A DNA stretch of 64,000 nucleotides, from the NCBI RefSeq assembly GCF_042679305.1, contig NZ_JBHTMP010000014.1, positions 74,955-138,954 of the forward strand. Reading direction: 5' to 3'. Shown here piece after piece: positions 1-8,963 of this stretch. The position numbers and the translations under genes are program-made. Below the pieces are notes generated by a model that saw nothing but the letters and a program-made list of their open reading frames with translations, made no database searches and was not told the origin of the DNA. How positions within the stretch are numbered: position 1 is the first letter of the stretch; each line of letters opens with the position of its first letter. The stretch is from Micromonospora_H sonneratiae. Lineage in GTDB: Bacteria > Actinomycetota > Actinomycetes > Mycobacteriales > Micromonosporaceae.

Positions 1-78
1 CTGGTGCTGCCGGCTGCGGAAGCCGGCCTGGCCAACGGGCTGACCGCCGTGCTGGACATCGCCCTGGCCGGACGATGA
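1..78 (+). CDS. C-terminal end of an unidentified protein (partial)
   Basis: Reading frame 1 is open from the window edge and ends with TGA at 76-78. The last 25 residues begin LVLPAAEAG and end DIALAGR, and are alanine- and leucine-rich. Too little is present to name a family. The next gene starts 120 bp later on the same strand. Confidence 0.45.
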   Translation: MVLPAAEAGLANGLTAVLDIALAGR

Positions 79-198
79 GCCGGTAGGCCCGGTCAACCAT
101 CGGACAGGCTCGGTCCGCTGCCAGGTCGGTCCGGTGGAGCATGTTCGCCGAAGGGTATTCGGTTGCTGACCGTACGTCGGTAACTCCATGCTCTCGTC

Positions 199-1023
199 AT
201 GCTGCGCGACGAGATCATGGAGTTCTATCGGCAAGGCGGTGAGCACAGCCGCCTCGCCGAGGGGCAGGGCAGGTGGGAGTACCTGCGCACCTGGGACGTG
301 CTGAGCCGGGTGCTGCCGACCGCACCGGCCAAGGTGCTGGACGTGGGCGGCGCGACCGGGGTCTACGCCGAGCCGCTGGCCGCCGCCGGTTACACCGTGC
401 ACGTGGTGGACCCGGTGCCGGAGCAGGTAGCGGCGGCCGGGAGACACCCGGGGGTCACCGCAGCCGTGGGTGACGCCCGGGCACTTCCCGCTGCTGACGG
501 CAGTACGGATGCCGTCCTGCTGCTCGGCCCGCTGTACCACCTGGTCAGCCGGGTCGAGCGGGTTCAGGCCTGGCGGGAGGCCGCCCGGGTGGTACGCCCC
601 GGGGGTCCGGTCGTGGCCGCGACGATCAGCCGGTTCGCGTCCCTGTTCGACGGCTTCACCAAGGGTTACTTCGACGATCCGCAGTACGGCCCGATCGTCG
701 ATCGTGCGCTCACCGACGGGGTACACGCCAACGACGAGAGCGCCGATCGGACCTGGTTTACCACCGCCTACTTCCACCGCCCCGAGGAGATCGCCGACGA
801 GGTCGCCGAGGCGGGACTGGACCTGGAACGCATCGTGGCGGTCGAAGGTCCGGTGTGGTTGGCGGACTCGCGCCTGGCGGAGTTACTCGCCGACACCGGC
901 CGTACCGAACTACTCCTGCGTAGGCTGCGCGACATCGAGGCCGAACCGAGCCTGCTCGGGGCCAGCAGCCACCTGCTGGCGGTCGCCCGCCGCCGCCAGC
1001 CGCCGGGCGCCGGGTCAACGTAG
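199..1023 (+). CDS. class I SAM-dependent methyltransferase
   Basis: The 274-residue protein has a standard Rossmann-type methyltransferase core. Motif I reads VLDVGGATGVYA at about residues 47-58, an acidic VVDPVPEQ strand end follows near residue 74, and a GDARALP segment near 91 fits the adenine-binding loop. LLLGPLYHL near 107 corresponds to motif IV. The substrate cannot be predicted. The ATG at 199 is used; an in-frame ATG at 220 is possible and neither has a strong ribosome binding site. The 3' end overlaps the convergent lipid-kinase-like gene by 9 bp, so the two transcripts run into each other without a terminator. Confidence 0.8.
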   Translation: MLRDEIMEFYRQGGEHSRLAEGQGRWEYLRTWDVLSRVLPTAPAKVLDVGGATGVYAEPLAAAGYTVHVVDPVPEQVAAAGRHPGVTAAVGDARALPAADGSTDAVLLLGPLYHLVSRVERVQAWREAARVVRPGGPVVAATISRFASLFDGFTKGYFDDPQYGPIVDRALTDGVHANDESADRTWFTTAYFHRPEEIADEVAEAGLDLERIVAVEGPVWLADSRLAELLADTGRTELLLRRLRDIEAEPSLLGASSHLLAVARRRQPPGAGST

Positions 1024-1959
1024 CAGGTGCAGCGCACCGGGCACGGCGGTCACGGTCACCGGTAGCTGGGCCAGCCGTTCCCCGTCGGCGTACGCGACGA
1101 TGCCGTCGGCCTGCAACTCGACGGTACGCGCGCGATAGCTGTGCACCTGCGGATGCTCCACATGGGTGCCCCGGTAGACCCGTGGCTTGATCCGTACCAG
1201 GGTGCCCCGACCGACTGCCCCGGCGACCACCACGTCCAGCAGTCCGTCGGTGGGGTCGGCCGCCGGGCAGATCCGCATCCCGCCGCCGTAGCTCGCGCAG
1301 TTTCCGACCGCCACCAGCACCGCGTCCAGCTGATGCTCCACATCGTCCAGGCGCAACGTGTAGCGGCGTGGCCGCAGCCGGGCCAACTCGACCAGGATCG
1401 CGATGTCGTACCGGCGGGGGCCACGCGGCCACCGCATCCGGTTGGCCCGCTCGTTGACGATCGCGTCGAAGCCGGCGGCCAGCACCGCGCCGTACCAGCG
1501 TTCGCCGCCCTCGGCACTGGTCGTCCGGGCGAGGTCGACCGGGCGGGTACGCCCGGTGGCCAACGCGGCGGTGATCACGTCGACCGCGGCCAGCGGGTCG
1601 GCGGGGAACCCGGTCTCCACCGCGAAGTCGTTGCCGGTCCCCGCCGGCACCGGCCCGAAGGCCACGCCGGTGCCGGCGACCGCCTGCAACGCCACGTGCA
1701 CGGTGCCGTCGCCGCCTACGGTCACCACGGCTGCGGCGCCGTCGTGGACCGCCGTCCGGCAGGCGGCCTGCGCTTCGTCGACGGTACGGGCGTCGAGCAG
1801 CCGTACCTCCCGGCCGGCGGTGCCGAGCCGCTCCAGGACGGTGGGTAGCAGTGCGCGGTACCGGCCCCGACCGGCGGCGGGATTGGCCAGCACCGCCACT
1901 GGGCCGTCGGCCAGCGAGCCGGTGGGCGCAACACCGGAGAGGTGATCGTGTGCGGTCAC
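1015..1959 (-). CDS. diacylglycerol/sphingosine kinase-like lipid kinase (YegS/DagK family)
   Basis: The protein has the DAGK catalytic-domain signature: an N-terminal NPAAGRGR segment and the nucleotide-binding motif VTVGGDGTVHVAL, followed by GPVPAGTGNDFAV. These match the bacterial YegS/BmrU/DagK group, which phosphorylates diacylglycerol or related lipids at the membrane. The lipid substrate is not predictable. I chose the GTG at 1959 rather than the GTG at 1968 because TACGGT (1972-1967) lies exactly 7 bases upstream, giving a leaderless start like many other genes here. The length of 314 residues is normal for the family. It is convergent with the methyltransferase at 199 and overlaps it by 9 bp. 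Confidence 0.82.
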   Translation of the reverse strand: MTAHDHLSGVAPTGSLADGPVAVLANPAAGRGRYRALLPTVLERLGTAGREVRLLDARTVDEAQAACRTAVHDGAAAVVTVGGDGTVHVALQAVAGTGVAFGPVPAGTGNDFAVETGFPADPLAAVDVITAALATGRTRPVDLARTTSAEGGERWYGAVLAAGFDAIVNERANRMRWPRGPRRYDIAILVELARLRPRRYTLRLDDVEHQLDAVLVAVGNCASYGGGMRICPAADPTDGLLDVVVAGAVGRGTLVRIKPRVYRGTHVEHPQVHSYRARTVELQADGIVAYADGERLAQLPVTVTAVPGALHLLR

Positions 1960-2029
1960 GGCGAGCACCGTACCGCCCAGCGGTTCGGTTACGGTGCTCG
2001 CCGTCGACGCGTCGGGCCTGACTGCCCGA

Positions 2030-2962
2030 TCAGGTCATGTCGTCGTAGCGTCGGTCGATCGGAGCCGGTTCGGCGACCGGAGCCACCGCTTCGATCCGTT
2101 CGCCCGCGGTGACCGGCTCCCGGTCGTCCTCCAGCGGGGAGACCTCGTCGTCGTCCAGGCCGGCGTAGATCTCCTTGCCACGACCACGACGCTTGTCGTT
2201 GATGAAGGCCACACCGACCGCCGCGAAGTAGAGCGCCGAGAGACAGATGGCCAGTGCCGTCATCCCGAACGGGTCGGGGGTCGGCGTGACGACGGCGGAG
2301 AACGCGAAGAAGATGAAGACCGCGACCCGCCACCAGCCGAGGAGCCGCTTGGCGCTGGCGACCCCGGTGAAGTTGAGCATCAGCACCAGCAGCGGGAACT
2401 CGAACGCCACCCCGAAGATCAGGATCAGGTTGGTGACGAACGAGATGTAGCGGGTGACCTCCAGGCTGGTGTCGAGCCCGGTGACGCCCGAGGTGAGAAG
2501 GAACTCGAGCCCCTTCTGCACCACGAAGTAGGCCAGGACCGCGCCCGCTGCGAACAGCGGTGCGGCGATCCCGGCGAACGCGTAGGCGTACCGGCGCTCG
2601 TGCCGGTGCAGGCCGGGGGCGACGAACGCCCAGAGTTGGTAGAGCCAGACCGGCGCGGCGACGATCAGGCCGACCCACAGCGCGATCTTCAGCTTGAGCA
2701 GGAAGCCGTCCGCCGGACCGAGCTGCACCATCTGACAGGTGCCGTCCGCAGCCCGGAAGTTCGGCAGGTCGCAGTAGGGCTGCTGGAGCAGGTCGAAGAC
2801 CGGGTCGGCCAGCCACATACCGACGACGAAACCGACCACGATCGCCAGCGAGGCCCGGAACAGGCGGTTACGTAGCTCGCGGATGTGCTCGACGAGGGTC
2901 ATCGAGCCGTCGGCGGCCCGTTCGAAGTTGCTCGGTCCCCGCTTACGGAGGGCGAAGCGCAC
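2030..2962 (-). CDS. tatC: Sec-independent protein translocase TatC
   Basis: TatC is the polytopic receptor for twin-arginine signal peptides in the cytoplasmic membrane. The 310-residue protein opens with the conserved MTLVEHIRELRNRLF region (about residues 21-35). It then has hydrophobic segments consistent with six transmembrane helices and the conserved TPDPFGM loop near residue 228. The C-terminal 60 residues are charged and poorly conserved, as is usual in actinobacteria. It starts with GTG at 2962, 7 bp after the tatA stop, so tatA-tatC form one transcript. No tatB is present in the window. Confidence 0.95.
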   Translation of the reverse strand: MRFALRKRGPSNFERAADGSMTLVEHIRELRNRLFRASLAIVVGFVVGMWLADPVFDLLQQPYCDLPNFRAADGTCQMVQLGPADGFLLKLKIALWVGLIVAAPVWLYQLWAFVAPGLHRHERRYAYAFAGIAAPLFAAGAVLAYFVVQKGLEFLLTSGVTGLDTSLEVTRYISFVTNLILIFGVAFEFPLLVLMLNFTGVASAKRLLGWWRVAVFIFFAFSAVVTPTPDPFGMTALAICLSALYFAAVGVAFINDKRRGRGKEIYAGLDDDEVSPLEDDREPVTAGERIEAVAPVAEPAPIDRRYDDMT

Positions 2963-2969
2963 GGCCCGG

Positions 2970-3266
2970 TCAGTGGTTGTCGCGGACGCGCTGCGGGTCG
3001 TTCACCGGCGGCGCGGGCGGCTGGTAGCCGGGCTGGTGCACGCTGGTCGGGTGGACCACCTCGGGCGACAGCGGCTGGCGGCCGTGCTGGGCGTCGGCCT
3101 TCTCGGCCAGATCCTTGTCATCATCAGCGAGGCTCTTCGTCTCGGCCTTGATGATCCGCAGCGATCGACCCAGCGAGCGGGCCGCGTCCGGAAGCCGCTT
3201 CGCGCCGAACAGCAGGATCAGCACAACCACGAGCACGATGATGTGCCACGGCTTGAGGGCACCCAT
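2970..3266 (-). CDS. tatA: twin-arginine translocase subunit TatA
   Basis: TatA forms the size-variable pore element of the Tat system. The N-terminus MGALKPWHIIVLVVVLILLF is a single transmembrane segment, followed by the FGAKRLPDAARSLGRSLRI amphipathic helix that defines the family, and then a charged tail, 98 residues in all. A longer reading frame begins at 3293, but I chose the ATG at 3266 because AGGAG lies 8 bases upstream and the family starts with this MG residue pair. It is followed 7 bp later by tatC. Confidence 0.95.
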   Translation of the reverse strand: MGALKPWHIIVLVVVLILLFGAKRLPDAARSLGRSLRIIKAETKSLADDDKDLAEKADAQHGRQPLSPEVVHPTSVHQPGYQPPAPPVNDPQRVRDNH

Positions 3267-3479
3267 GGGAAGCTCCTGTTGGTCTTTTGTCAAACGTGAG
3301 GAGTAACCAGCCCATCGTACGTGTGTCGACGGCCCGTGCTACCCGCCGGGCTGATGACATTTCGCCCCGCCGGTGAAGTCTTGACCAACGAAGAGTTGCC
3401 GTCAACCCATGTCACCAGCGGATTCGCGGGCGGACAGAACATCGTCGCGGCTGCCGTTCCCGTCGGCAGCATCGGACGG

Positions 3480-3728
3480 TCAACTGCCCCGCTTCGCTCT
3501 GATCACGGCGATCCGCTGCTGGGTGATCTCGGCCCGCTGCTGTAGGTCCGCCACGCGCTCCTGCACCGCGAGTGCGCTGGCCTGCAACGACCCGGCCCGG
3601 TCCTGATGGGCCAGCAGGGTCAGCGCGGCTCGACGTAGGGGCACCAGCCGGGCCTGCAGCGACCGGACCGCCAGGGCCAGTACGACCAGCGCGAGCACCA
3701 CCACCGCGAGCACGATCCACTTCACCAC
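3480..3728 (-). CDS. small single-pass membrane protein with coiled-coil tail
   Basis: An 82-residue protein with one N-terminal transmembrane segment (IVLAVVVLALVVLALAV, residues 5-21) and a polar, Gln/Ala/Arg-rich tail with heptad-like spacing, likely a coiled coil. No catalytic motif is visible and I do not recognise a named family. TAGGCT (3741-3736) sits 7 bases before the GTG start, so the message is probably leaderless. It lies between pafC and tatA on the same strand but has its own promoter signal. Confidence 0.65.
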   Translation of the reverse strand: MVKWIVLAVVVLALVVLALAVRSLQARLVPLRRAALTLLAHQDRAGSLQASALAVQERVADLQQRAEITQQRIAVIRAKRGS

Positions 3729-3773
3729 GGCGGTCAGCCTAGTGCCTGTCGGCGCGCTGCGCCCGGTCGGCCA

Positions 3774-4754
3774 CTACGTGGGCACGGCGTACGCGTCGAG
3801 CGCAGCCGCCGCCTGGTCGCGTACCTGCACGGCGAGTTCCGCCGGCGACACCACCGTGGCGTCCGGCCCGAGGCCGAGTACGAACCGGCGGGCCCAGTCC
3901 AGGTCGCTGACCCGCAGCGACACCAGCCACTCCTCGCCCTCGGTCCGTTCGACCCGCTCACACGAGTAGTACTCGGTGATCCACCGGCCGGCCCGGCCCA
4001 CCCGTAACGTCACCAGTGTCAGGTCCGGTGCGGGTTGGAAGAGCCCGGCACTGAGGTCGTGCAGCCGGGCCTGCGGCGGGGTCACCGCCGGTTCCTCGAG
4101 TTCGAGCAGTGCGTCGATGCGGTCGACCCGGAACAGCCGCATCGCCTCGGCCTGGCGGCACCACGCCTCGACATACGCCTTGCCATCGACCATCAGCATC
4201 CGTACCGGGTCGATGACCCGTTCGGTCGTCTCGTCCCGAGCGGCCGTGTAGTAGGTGATCCGTAGCGCCCGCTGGCGCTGCACCGCCCCGCGCAGGGCCT
4301 CGACCTGGTCGCTGCCGCCCGACATCTCGACGGCCACCGGAGCGTCGGCGAGATCCCCGGCCGCGTGCTCGATCTTCGCCAGTGCCCGGTCGATCGCGTC
4401 CCGGTTGGCCATCCCGGGGGTCTCGGCCAGCATCCGCAACGCCACCACCAGTGCCAGCGCCTCGTCCGGAGTCAGCCGCAGTGGCCGATCGATGCCCGCG
4501 TCGTAGGTGATGGTGACCCGATCACCGTCGAACGCCATGTCGATCAGGTCGCCCGGACCGTAGCCGGGCAGGCCGCAGACCCAGAGCAACTCCAGGTCCT
4601 CACGCAACTGACGGTCACTGACGCCGAGGTCGGCAGCCGCCTCGGCGATCTCGATGCCGGGCCGGGCCAGCAGGTAGGGCACCAGGTTGAGCAAGCGCGC
4701 CAACCGGTCGGCGGAGGCACGGGAACCGCCGCCGCGCTGCACTGGAGTGCTCAC
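3774..4754 (-). CDS. pafC: WYL-domain transcriptional regulator PafC
   Basis: PafC works with PafB as the PafBC regulator of the mycobacterial-type DNA damage response; the WYL domain is the ligand or nucleic-acid-sensing module. The 326-residue protein has an N-terminal winged helix (RLARLLNLVPYLLARPGIEI, residues 17-36, then the recognition segment GVSDRQLREDLELL) and a WYL-type middle domain containing ALRITYYTAARDE and AYVEAWC. The GTG start at 4754 overlaps the pafB stop as GTGA, indicating translational coupling. The role is inferred from the family and from synteny with pafB and the proteasome genes. Confidence 0.88.
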   Translation of the reverse strand: MSTPVQRGGGSRASADRLARLLNLVPYLLARPGIEIAEAAADLGVSDRQLREDLELLWVCGLPGYGPGDLIDMAFDGDRVTITYDAGIDRPLRLTPDEALALVVALRMLAETPGMANRDAIDRALAKIEHAAGDLADAPVAVEMSGGSDQVEALRGAVQRQRALRITYYTAARDETTERVIDPVRMLMVDGKAYVEAWCRQAEAMRLFRVDRIDALLELEEPAVTPPQARLHDLSAGLFQPAPDLTLVTLRVGRAGRWITEYYSCERVERTEGEEWLVSLRVSDLDWARRFVLGLGPDATVVSPAELAVQVRDQAAAALDAYAVPT

Positions 4755-5767
4755 AGCGTCCCCTCGCCGGCCGGGCAGGCGGAGGCGGCGATCACTTCGT
4801 CGTGGCGGACCGCAATCTCCTTGAGCCGCTGGATGACCGCTTCCCGGACCTCGGGTGGATCGAGCACTCGCACGTCGGGACCGTAGCGGACCAGGGTGCC
4901 CGCCAGCGACTCGGCGTCGGCGTACGGCAGGACCAACCGGTCCCCGTCAGGACCGGGGTGGGACTCCCGCGCCAACCGACGCAGGCCCGCGCCCCGGCCG
5001 GGCAGGACCAGGACCGTGGCCCGACGGGTGCGCTCGACCGGACCGGACCAACGGGCCACGTGGCTGATCAGGTCGACACCGACGGGGGCCTGATAGGCGC
5101 CCGGCTTGCCGACGGCCCGGACCGCGCCGACGATTCGGGACAGCCGGAAGCAGCGGGTGGCGGCCCGGTCCAGGTCATGACCGACGACGTACCACCGACC
5201 GCGCCAGCAGACGACCCCCCAGGGCTGCAACCGCCGACTGGTGGACACGTCGTCGTCCGGCACCCGGTATTCGAAGGTGACCGTACGCCGTTCCCTGGCC
5301 GCTGCGGTGAGCGGCGCGAACGCCGGGTCGACGGTGACCACCGGCTCCATGCCGAGGGTGGCCTGCGGGTCGACGTCTATGCCGGCGGCCCGCAGCTTGG
5401 CCAGTCCGGAGGAGGCTGCGGCGGCCAGCCCGGCGTGCCGCCAGAGCCGGGCGGCGATCCCGACGGCTGCCGCCTCATCCGGTTCGAGGGGAATGTCAGG
5501 AAGGGCATATTCGCGGTGTGCGATCCGGTATCCCGGCTCGGTGTCGAAGACGCTGGCCGTACCGGTCTCCAGCGGCACCCCCAGTTCGCGCAGCTCAGCC
5601 TTGTCCCGCTCGAACTTGCGCTGGAAGGCTTCATGGTCGCGCGTGTCGTCCGGGTCGTGCTCGTAACCGGGTACGGTCGCGGCGATCTGCGCGGCGGTCA
5701 GGAACCGCCGCGTGGACAGCAGGCAGATCACCAGGTTGACCAGGCGTTCGGTACGAGTCCGCGACAC
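4751..5767 (-). CDS. pafB: WYL-domain transcriptional regulator PafB
   Basis: Partner of PafC. The N-terminus SRTRTERLVNLVICLLSTRR forms the winged-helix start typical of PafB, and the WYL region includes VTFEYRV and RWYVVGHDLDR. I used the GTG at 5767 instead of an ATG at 5806: TAGCGT (5780-5775) lies 7 bases before the GTG, and the protein family begins with this SRTRTERL segment. That gives 338 residues. The gene is divergent from the DUF3866 gene and overlaps pafC by 4 bp. Confidence 0.88.
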   Translation of the reverse strand: MSRTRTERLVNLVICLLSTRRFLTAAQIAATVPGYEHDPDDTRDHEAFQRKFERDKAELRELGVPLETGTASVFDTEPGYRIAHREYALPDIPLEPDEAAAVGIAARLWRHAGLAAAASSGLAKLRAAGIDVDPQATLGMEPVVTVDPAFAPLTAAARERRTVTFEYRVPDDDVSTSRRLQPWGVVCWRGRWYVVGHDLDRAATRCFRLSRIVGAVRAVGKPGAYQAPVGVDLISHVARWSGPVERTRRATVLVLPGRGAGLRRLARESHPGPDGDRLVLPYADAESLAGTLVRYGPDVRVLDPPEVREAVIQRLKEIAVRHDEVIAASACPAGEGTL

Positions 5768-5913
5768 GGCTATGACGCTAGCAGTGTGGCAACGACGACC
5801 GTGCACCCGTACAGGCCGAAATCAGTCGGAATGCAGCCGGCGGCCCCGACGAGCGCCGTCGCCACCAACCGGACTAGCGTGCTAGCGGCAGCGGCTTGGC
5901 ATAGGAGCAACGC

Positions 5914-6999
5914 ATGGTGCGATGGCGGTCGGGCACGGTAACAGCAGTACGGCGCAGCTGGCGCGGCGCGGTGGAACTGGACGTGGCGCTGCCCGACGCC
6001 ACCCAACTGCGGGCGCTGGCCTATCCCGAGCTGGTCGGCTCGCCAGAACCCGGGGACCGGGTCCTGCTCAACGTCGGTGCGCTGGTGATGGGGCTGGGCA
6101 CCGGCGGCTACGCCCTGGTCGTGGCACTGCCCGACCGGCTACCCGCCGATCCGCCCGGTACGGGCACCACCCGCGACACCGGGCACCTGGTGAAGGCGCG
6201 CTACACCCCGCTACAACCGATCATGCTCGGCGTCGACGAGGAGGCCTCGCCCCACCGGTCCGTACTCGCCGACGCCGACGACGTGACGGGGATGCCGGTG
6301 GTCACCGCCGACCTGCACTCCGCCCTCCCGGCGATCGTCGCCGGCATCCGGGCAGACGCACCGGCGGCCCGGATCGCCTACCTGATGACCGACGGCGGCG
6401 CCCTGCCGGCCTGGTTCTCCCGCACCGTCGACGGGCTACGCGACGAACTCGTCGGTACGGTCACCGTCGGGCAGGCCTTCGGCGGTGACCTGGAGGCAAC
6501 CAACATCCACAGCGGCCTGCTGGCGGCGCGACACGTCCTCGGCGCGGACATCACGATCGTCGCCCAGGGGCCGGGCAACCTGGGCACCGGCACCCGGTGG
6601 GGATTCTCCGGCGTCTCCGTGGGTGAGACGGTCAACGCCACCGCCACCCTGGGCGGACGAGCGGTGGGCTCGCTGCGTATCTCCGGTGCCGACCTGCGGG
6701 AGCGCCACCGTGGGCTGTCCCACCACAACGTCACCGCGTACGGCCGGGTCGCGCTCGCCCCGGCCGAACTGGTGCTACCCGTCGGGCTGGAACCGGAACT
6801 GGCCACCCTCGTGGAGGCGGCGCTCGCCCCCCTCGCACAGCGGCACCGCATCGTCCGGATCGACACCTCCGGACTCGACGCCGCGCTGCGGGCGGCACCG
6901 GTCCCGCTGGCCACCATGGGACGCGGGCTGGACGCCGACTACGCCTACTTTCTGGCGGCGGCTGCAGCTGGCCGCCACGCCGCCGCGCTTACCAGCTGA
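5914..6999 (+). CDS. DUF3866 family protein
   Basis: The 361-residue protein matches the DUF3866 family found across actinobacteria beside pafBC. Recognisable features are an N-terminal beta-rich region (GTVTAVRRSWRGAVELDV), the segment VLLNVGALVMGLGTGGYALV near residue 51, a middle VVAQGPGNLGTGTRWGFSG stretch, and a LSHHNVTAYGRVAL segment. The biochemical role is unknown. The start at 5914 has AGGAG 6 bases upstream. It is divergent from pafB across about 146 bp that must hold both promoters. Confidence 0.8.
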   Translation: MVRWRSGTVTAVRRSWRGAVELDVALPDATQLRALAYPELVGSPEPGDRVLLNVGALVMGLGTGGYALVVALPDRLPADPPGTGTTRDTGHLVKARYTPLQPIMLGVDEEASPHRSVLADADDVTGMPVVTADLHSALPAIVAGIRADAPAARIAYLMTDGGALPAWFSRTVDGLRDELVGTVTVGQAFGGDLEATNIHSGLLAARHVLGADITIVAQGPGNLGTGTRWGFSGVSVGETVNATATLGGRAVGSLRISGADLRERHRGLSHHNVTAYGRVALAPAELVLPVGLEPELATLVEAALAPLAQRHRIVRIDTSGLDAALRAAPVPLATMGRGLDADYAYFLAAAAAGRHAAALTS

Positions 7000-7079
7000 A
7001 ACGTTGGACCTGATCGGCTCGACCGCCACTGGGTGGAACGAACCGGGACGGCTGGCACAGTCAGGAGACCAGGGCGGGA

Positions 7080-7280
7080 TCAGGCCAGGAAGATCAGGGC
7101 GAGCCATCCGCCGACGATCAGCACCAGAGCCGCCGCCAGCACCCAGGTCGGCACGGTGTACTCGCCCCGGCGGTTACGGGCGATCTCGTCGGCGACCTTC
7201 TGACGACGACGCTGGACCCAGTTCGGACGCGGCTCGTCGGCACCACGCCCGCTGCGGTCGGAAGGTTCTGGAGAGGCCAT
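7080..7280 (-). CDS. small membrane protein with basic N-terminal half
   Basis: A 66-residue protein with a basic, Arg/Lys-rich soluble half (residues 16-34 contain NWVQRRRQKVADEIARNRR) followed by one C-terminal transmembrane helix, VPTWVLAAALVLIVGGWLAL. The topology suggests a tail-anchored protein. I chose the ATG at 7280 over an upstream ATG at 7391 because the extra residues look non-coding. Conserved hypothetical; no function can be assigned. Convergent with the DUF3866 gene. Confidence 0.6.
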   Translation of the reverse strand: MASPEPSDRSGRGADEPRPNWVQRRRQKVADEIARNRRGEYTVPTWVLAAALVLIVGGWLALIFLA

Positions 7281-7450
7281 AGCGCGCACCAGCGTACCCG
7301 GTGGGCAGCCGGCAGCCCGGTCCGGGCGAAGATCGAACACCGGTGCCGACGGGTCGGCGGGGTGACCGCCGTCGAGGTGGACGGCCACCACCCGCCGATG
7401 TCGTCCCAGCCGGCGATCCCCGTTTCCGGAATGCCGGTCATGACCTGCGG

Positions 7451-8809
7451 TTACATGCTGGCGATCAGGCGCTCCACCCGCTCGTCGTACGCCCGGAACG
7501 GGTCCTTGCAGAGCACGGTGCGTTGCGCCTGGTCGTTCAGCTTCAGGTGCACCCAGTCCACGGTGAAGTCGCGCCGCTTCTCCTGGGCGTGCCGGATGAA
7601 CTCGCCACGCAGCCGGGCCCGGGTGGTCTGCGGCGGCGTCTCCTTCGCCTCGAAGATCTCCAGGTCGGTGGCGACCCGGTCGACCTGCCCCCGCCGCTCC
7701 AGCAGACCGTAGAGGCCCCGCCCCCGACGCAGGTCGTGATAGGCGAGATCCATCTGCGCGACCCGGGGATGCGACAACGGCAGGTCGTGCTTCTTCTGGT
7801 ACCTCTCGATCAGCCGCAGTTTGGTCACCCAGTCGATCTCACGCGACACCGGCTCGAGATCACCGGTCTCCACCGCCCGCAGTACCCGCCCCCAGAGCTC
7901 GACGACCCGCTTGGCGGTCTGGTCACCACCCCGGCGCTCGACGAACTCGGTGGCCTTCGCCAGGTACTCCTGCTGGATCTCCAACGCGCTGACCTCCTTG
8001 TTCGAGGCCAGTCGCACCTTACGGCGGCCGGTTATGTCGTGCGAGACCTCGCGGATGGCCCGGATCGGATTCTCCAGCGACAGGTCACGCATCACCACGC
8101 CCGCCTCGATCATGCGCAGCACGATGTCGGCGCTGCCCACCTTGAGCAGGGTGGTCACCTCGTTCATGTTGGAGTCGCCGACGATGACGTGCAACCGGCG
8201 GTAGCGCTCGGCGTCGGCATGCGGCTCGTCCCGGGTGTTGATGATCGGCCTACTCCGGGTGGTCGCCGACGAGACGCCCTCCCAGATGTGCTCCGCCCGC
8301 TGCGACAGGCAGTAGACCGCCCCCCGCGGGGTCTGCAACACCTTGCCCGCGCCGCAGATGAGCTGGCGGGTCACCAGGAACGGAATCAGCACATCGGCCA
8401 GTCGGCCGAACTCGCCGTGCCTGGAGACCAGGTAGTTCTCGTGGCAGCCGTAGGAGTTACCGGCCGAGTCCGTGTTGTTCTTGAACAGGTAGATCTCTCC
8501 GGCGATGCCCTCGTCGTGCAGCCGCTTCTCCGCATCGACCAGCAGCCCCTCCAGGATCCGTTCGCCGGCCCGGTCGTGGGCGACCAGATCGGCGACCGAG
8601 TCGCACTCGGGCGTCGCATACTCCGGGTGGGACCCGACGTCCAGGTAGAGCCGGGCGCCGTTACGCAGGAAGACGTTGCTGGACCGCCCCCAGGACACCA
8701 CCCGGCGGAAGAGGTAGCGGGCCACCTCGTCCGGGGAGAGCCGTCGTTGTCCGCGATAGGTACAGGTGACGCCGTACTCGGTCTCGAGGCCGAAGATTCG
8801 CCGCTCCAT
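7451..8809 (-). CDS. pafA: Pup--protein ligase PafA
   Basis: PafA attaches deamidated Pup to target lysines through an ATP-dependent gamma-glutamyl phosphate intermediate, marking proteins for the proteasome. The 452-residue protein begins MERRIFGLETEYGVT, the glutamine-synthetase-like nucleotide-binding start of PafA. It continues with NVFLRNGARLYLDVGSHPEY and TPECDSVADLV, which carry Mg/ATP ligands, and INTRDEPHADAERYRRLHVI. TAATGT (8821-8816) lies 6 bases before the ATG, so the transcript is probably leaderless. It lies on the same strand as rmlA, which is 155 bp upstream, and is separated from prcA by the glycan operon. Confidence 0.96.
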   Translation of the reverse strand: MERRIFGLETEYGVTCTYRGQRRLSPDEVARYLFRRVVSWGRSSNVFLRNGARLYLDVGSHPEYATPECDSVADLVAHDRAGERILEGLLVDAEKRLHDEGIAGEIYLFKNNTDSAGNSYGCHENYLVSRHGEFGRLADVLIPFLVTRQLICGAGKVLQTPRGAVYCLSQRAEHIWEGVSSATTRSRPIINTRDEPHADAERYRRLHVIVGDSNMNEVTTLLKVGSADIVLRMIEAGVVMRDLSLENPIRAIREVSHDITGRRKVRLASNKEVSALEIQQEYLAKATEFVERRGGDQTAKRVVELWGRVLRAVETGDLEPVSREIDWVTKLRLIERYQKKHDLPLSHPRVAQMDLAYHDLRRGRGLYGLLERRGQVDRVATDLEIFEAKETPPQTTRARLRGEFIRHAQEKRRDFTVDWVHLKLNDQAQRTVLCKDPFRAYDERVERLIASM

Positions 8810-8963
8810 GATGAGACATTAGCCCTCCGAGGCCCCTCTTGGTCACTTTCCTGTCCGGGCAATCTGACCGCCGGTGACGAAACCGCCACCCAGTCGCGGA
8901 ACGCGACCAACAGGACACCCCGGCCGTACGGAGCACGCAGTTCGTGGGCGGGTCAGGCCACGG